From JAFGDH01 sp964447525 (GTDB taxonomy: Archaea; Aenigmatarchaeota; Aenigmatarchaeia; QMZP01; QMZT01): a stretch of 5,124 bases of DNA. The first letter of the stretch is position 1. The number at the start of each line of letters is the position of its first letter. Of the stretch, positions 4,957 through 5,124 are shown piece by piece. The DNA is taken from contig CAYUSU010000053.1 of the NCBI GenBank assembly GCA_964447525.1, positions 1 to 5,124 of the forward strand, written 5' to 3'. The notes below the pieces were generated by a model. It did not search any database. It saw only the letters and a list, made by a program, of their open reading frames with translations, and was not told where the DNA came from. A program made the translations under genes and the position numbers.

Positions 4957-5124
4957 GGTGTCGTCTTAAGTGACGTAACGAACAAGACCCATACCCTATG
5001 TTGCCACTTGACTCTGTCAAAGCACTCATAGGGGACCGCTGGCGATAAGCCAGAGGAAGGTGTGGTCGACGGCAGGTCCGTATGCCCTGAATCCTCTGGG
5101 TAACACGCGGCCTACAATGGATGG

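Noticed and set aside
4746..4985. Minus-strand 79-codon frame over the end of intron 2
   Set aside because: Antisense to the endonuclease gene and to rRNA; no supporting signal.

Overview
The window is archaeal DNA. The evidence is an archaeal-type 16S rRNA gene (5' end ATTCCGGCTGATCC, archaeal signature AATTGGCGGGGGAGCAC), TATA-box promoters, and an archaeal/eukaryotic-like prolyl-tRNA synthetase that ends in AKA plus a probable Tyr. I cannot place the organism firmly. A small-genome DPANN lineage (Micrarchaeota/ARMAN-like) or a Thermoplasmata relative would fit, but that is a guess.

Layout. Positions 1-1433 (minus strand) hold nearly all of proS, missing only its last codon(s). A short divergent intergenic region follows, then a four-helix membrane protein of unknown function (1681-2136, plus strand) with a hairpin/T-tract terminator. 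A strong TATA-box promoter (about 2184-2199) and a roughly 120-nt leader with two hairpins lead into the 16S rRNA gene, which starts at about 2342 and runs off the right edge near E. coli position 1240.

The 16S gene is heavily interrupted. Two large A+T-rich introns each carry a two-motif LAGLIDADG homing endonuclease gene. Intron 1 (about 3131-3984) sits in the h24 loop near E. coli 781-785. Intron 2 (about 4265-4898) sits near E. coli 1068. Both lie at or near known archaeal rRNA intron sites. Three shorter extra segments are also present: a 40-nt hairpin on h11 (2564-2603), about 48 nt in the h23 '690 loop' (about 2995-3042) and about 45 nt in the h36 loop (about 4912-4956). These could be mini-introns or retained rRNA expansions. 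The sequence alone does not decide, and I could not fit a canonical bulge-helix-bulge splice motif to any junction by eye.

The most unusual point is at the 3' end of intron 2. The endonuclease reading frame continues into the rRNA, so its last three residues and its stop codon are encoded by conserved 16S bases. The same frame is also open into the upstream rRNA exon. The stop codon lies in a 13-nt stretch of conserved rRNA between intron 2 and the 45-nt insertion. If that insertion is spliced, this stretch is a micro-exon. The excised linear intron would carry no stop codon, which ties endonuclease expression to unspliced (or circular) RNA.

The endonucleases presumably spread their introns by cutting intron-less 16S alleles. 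The tRNA-splicing-type endonuclease of the host would remove the introns. proS and the membrane protein look like ordinary chromosomal neighbours.
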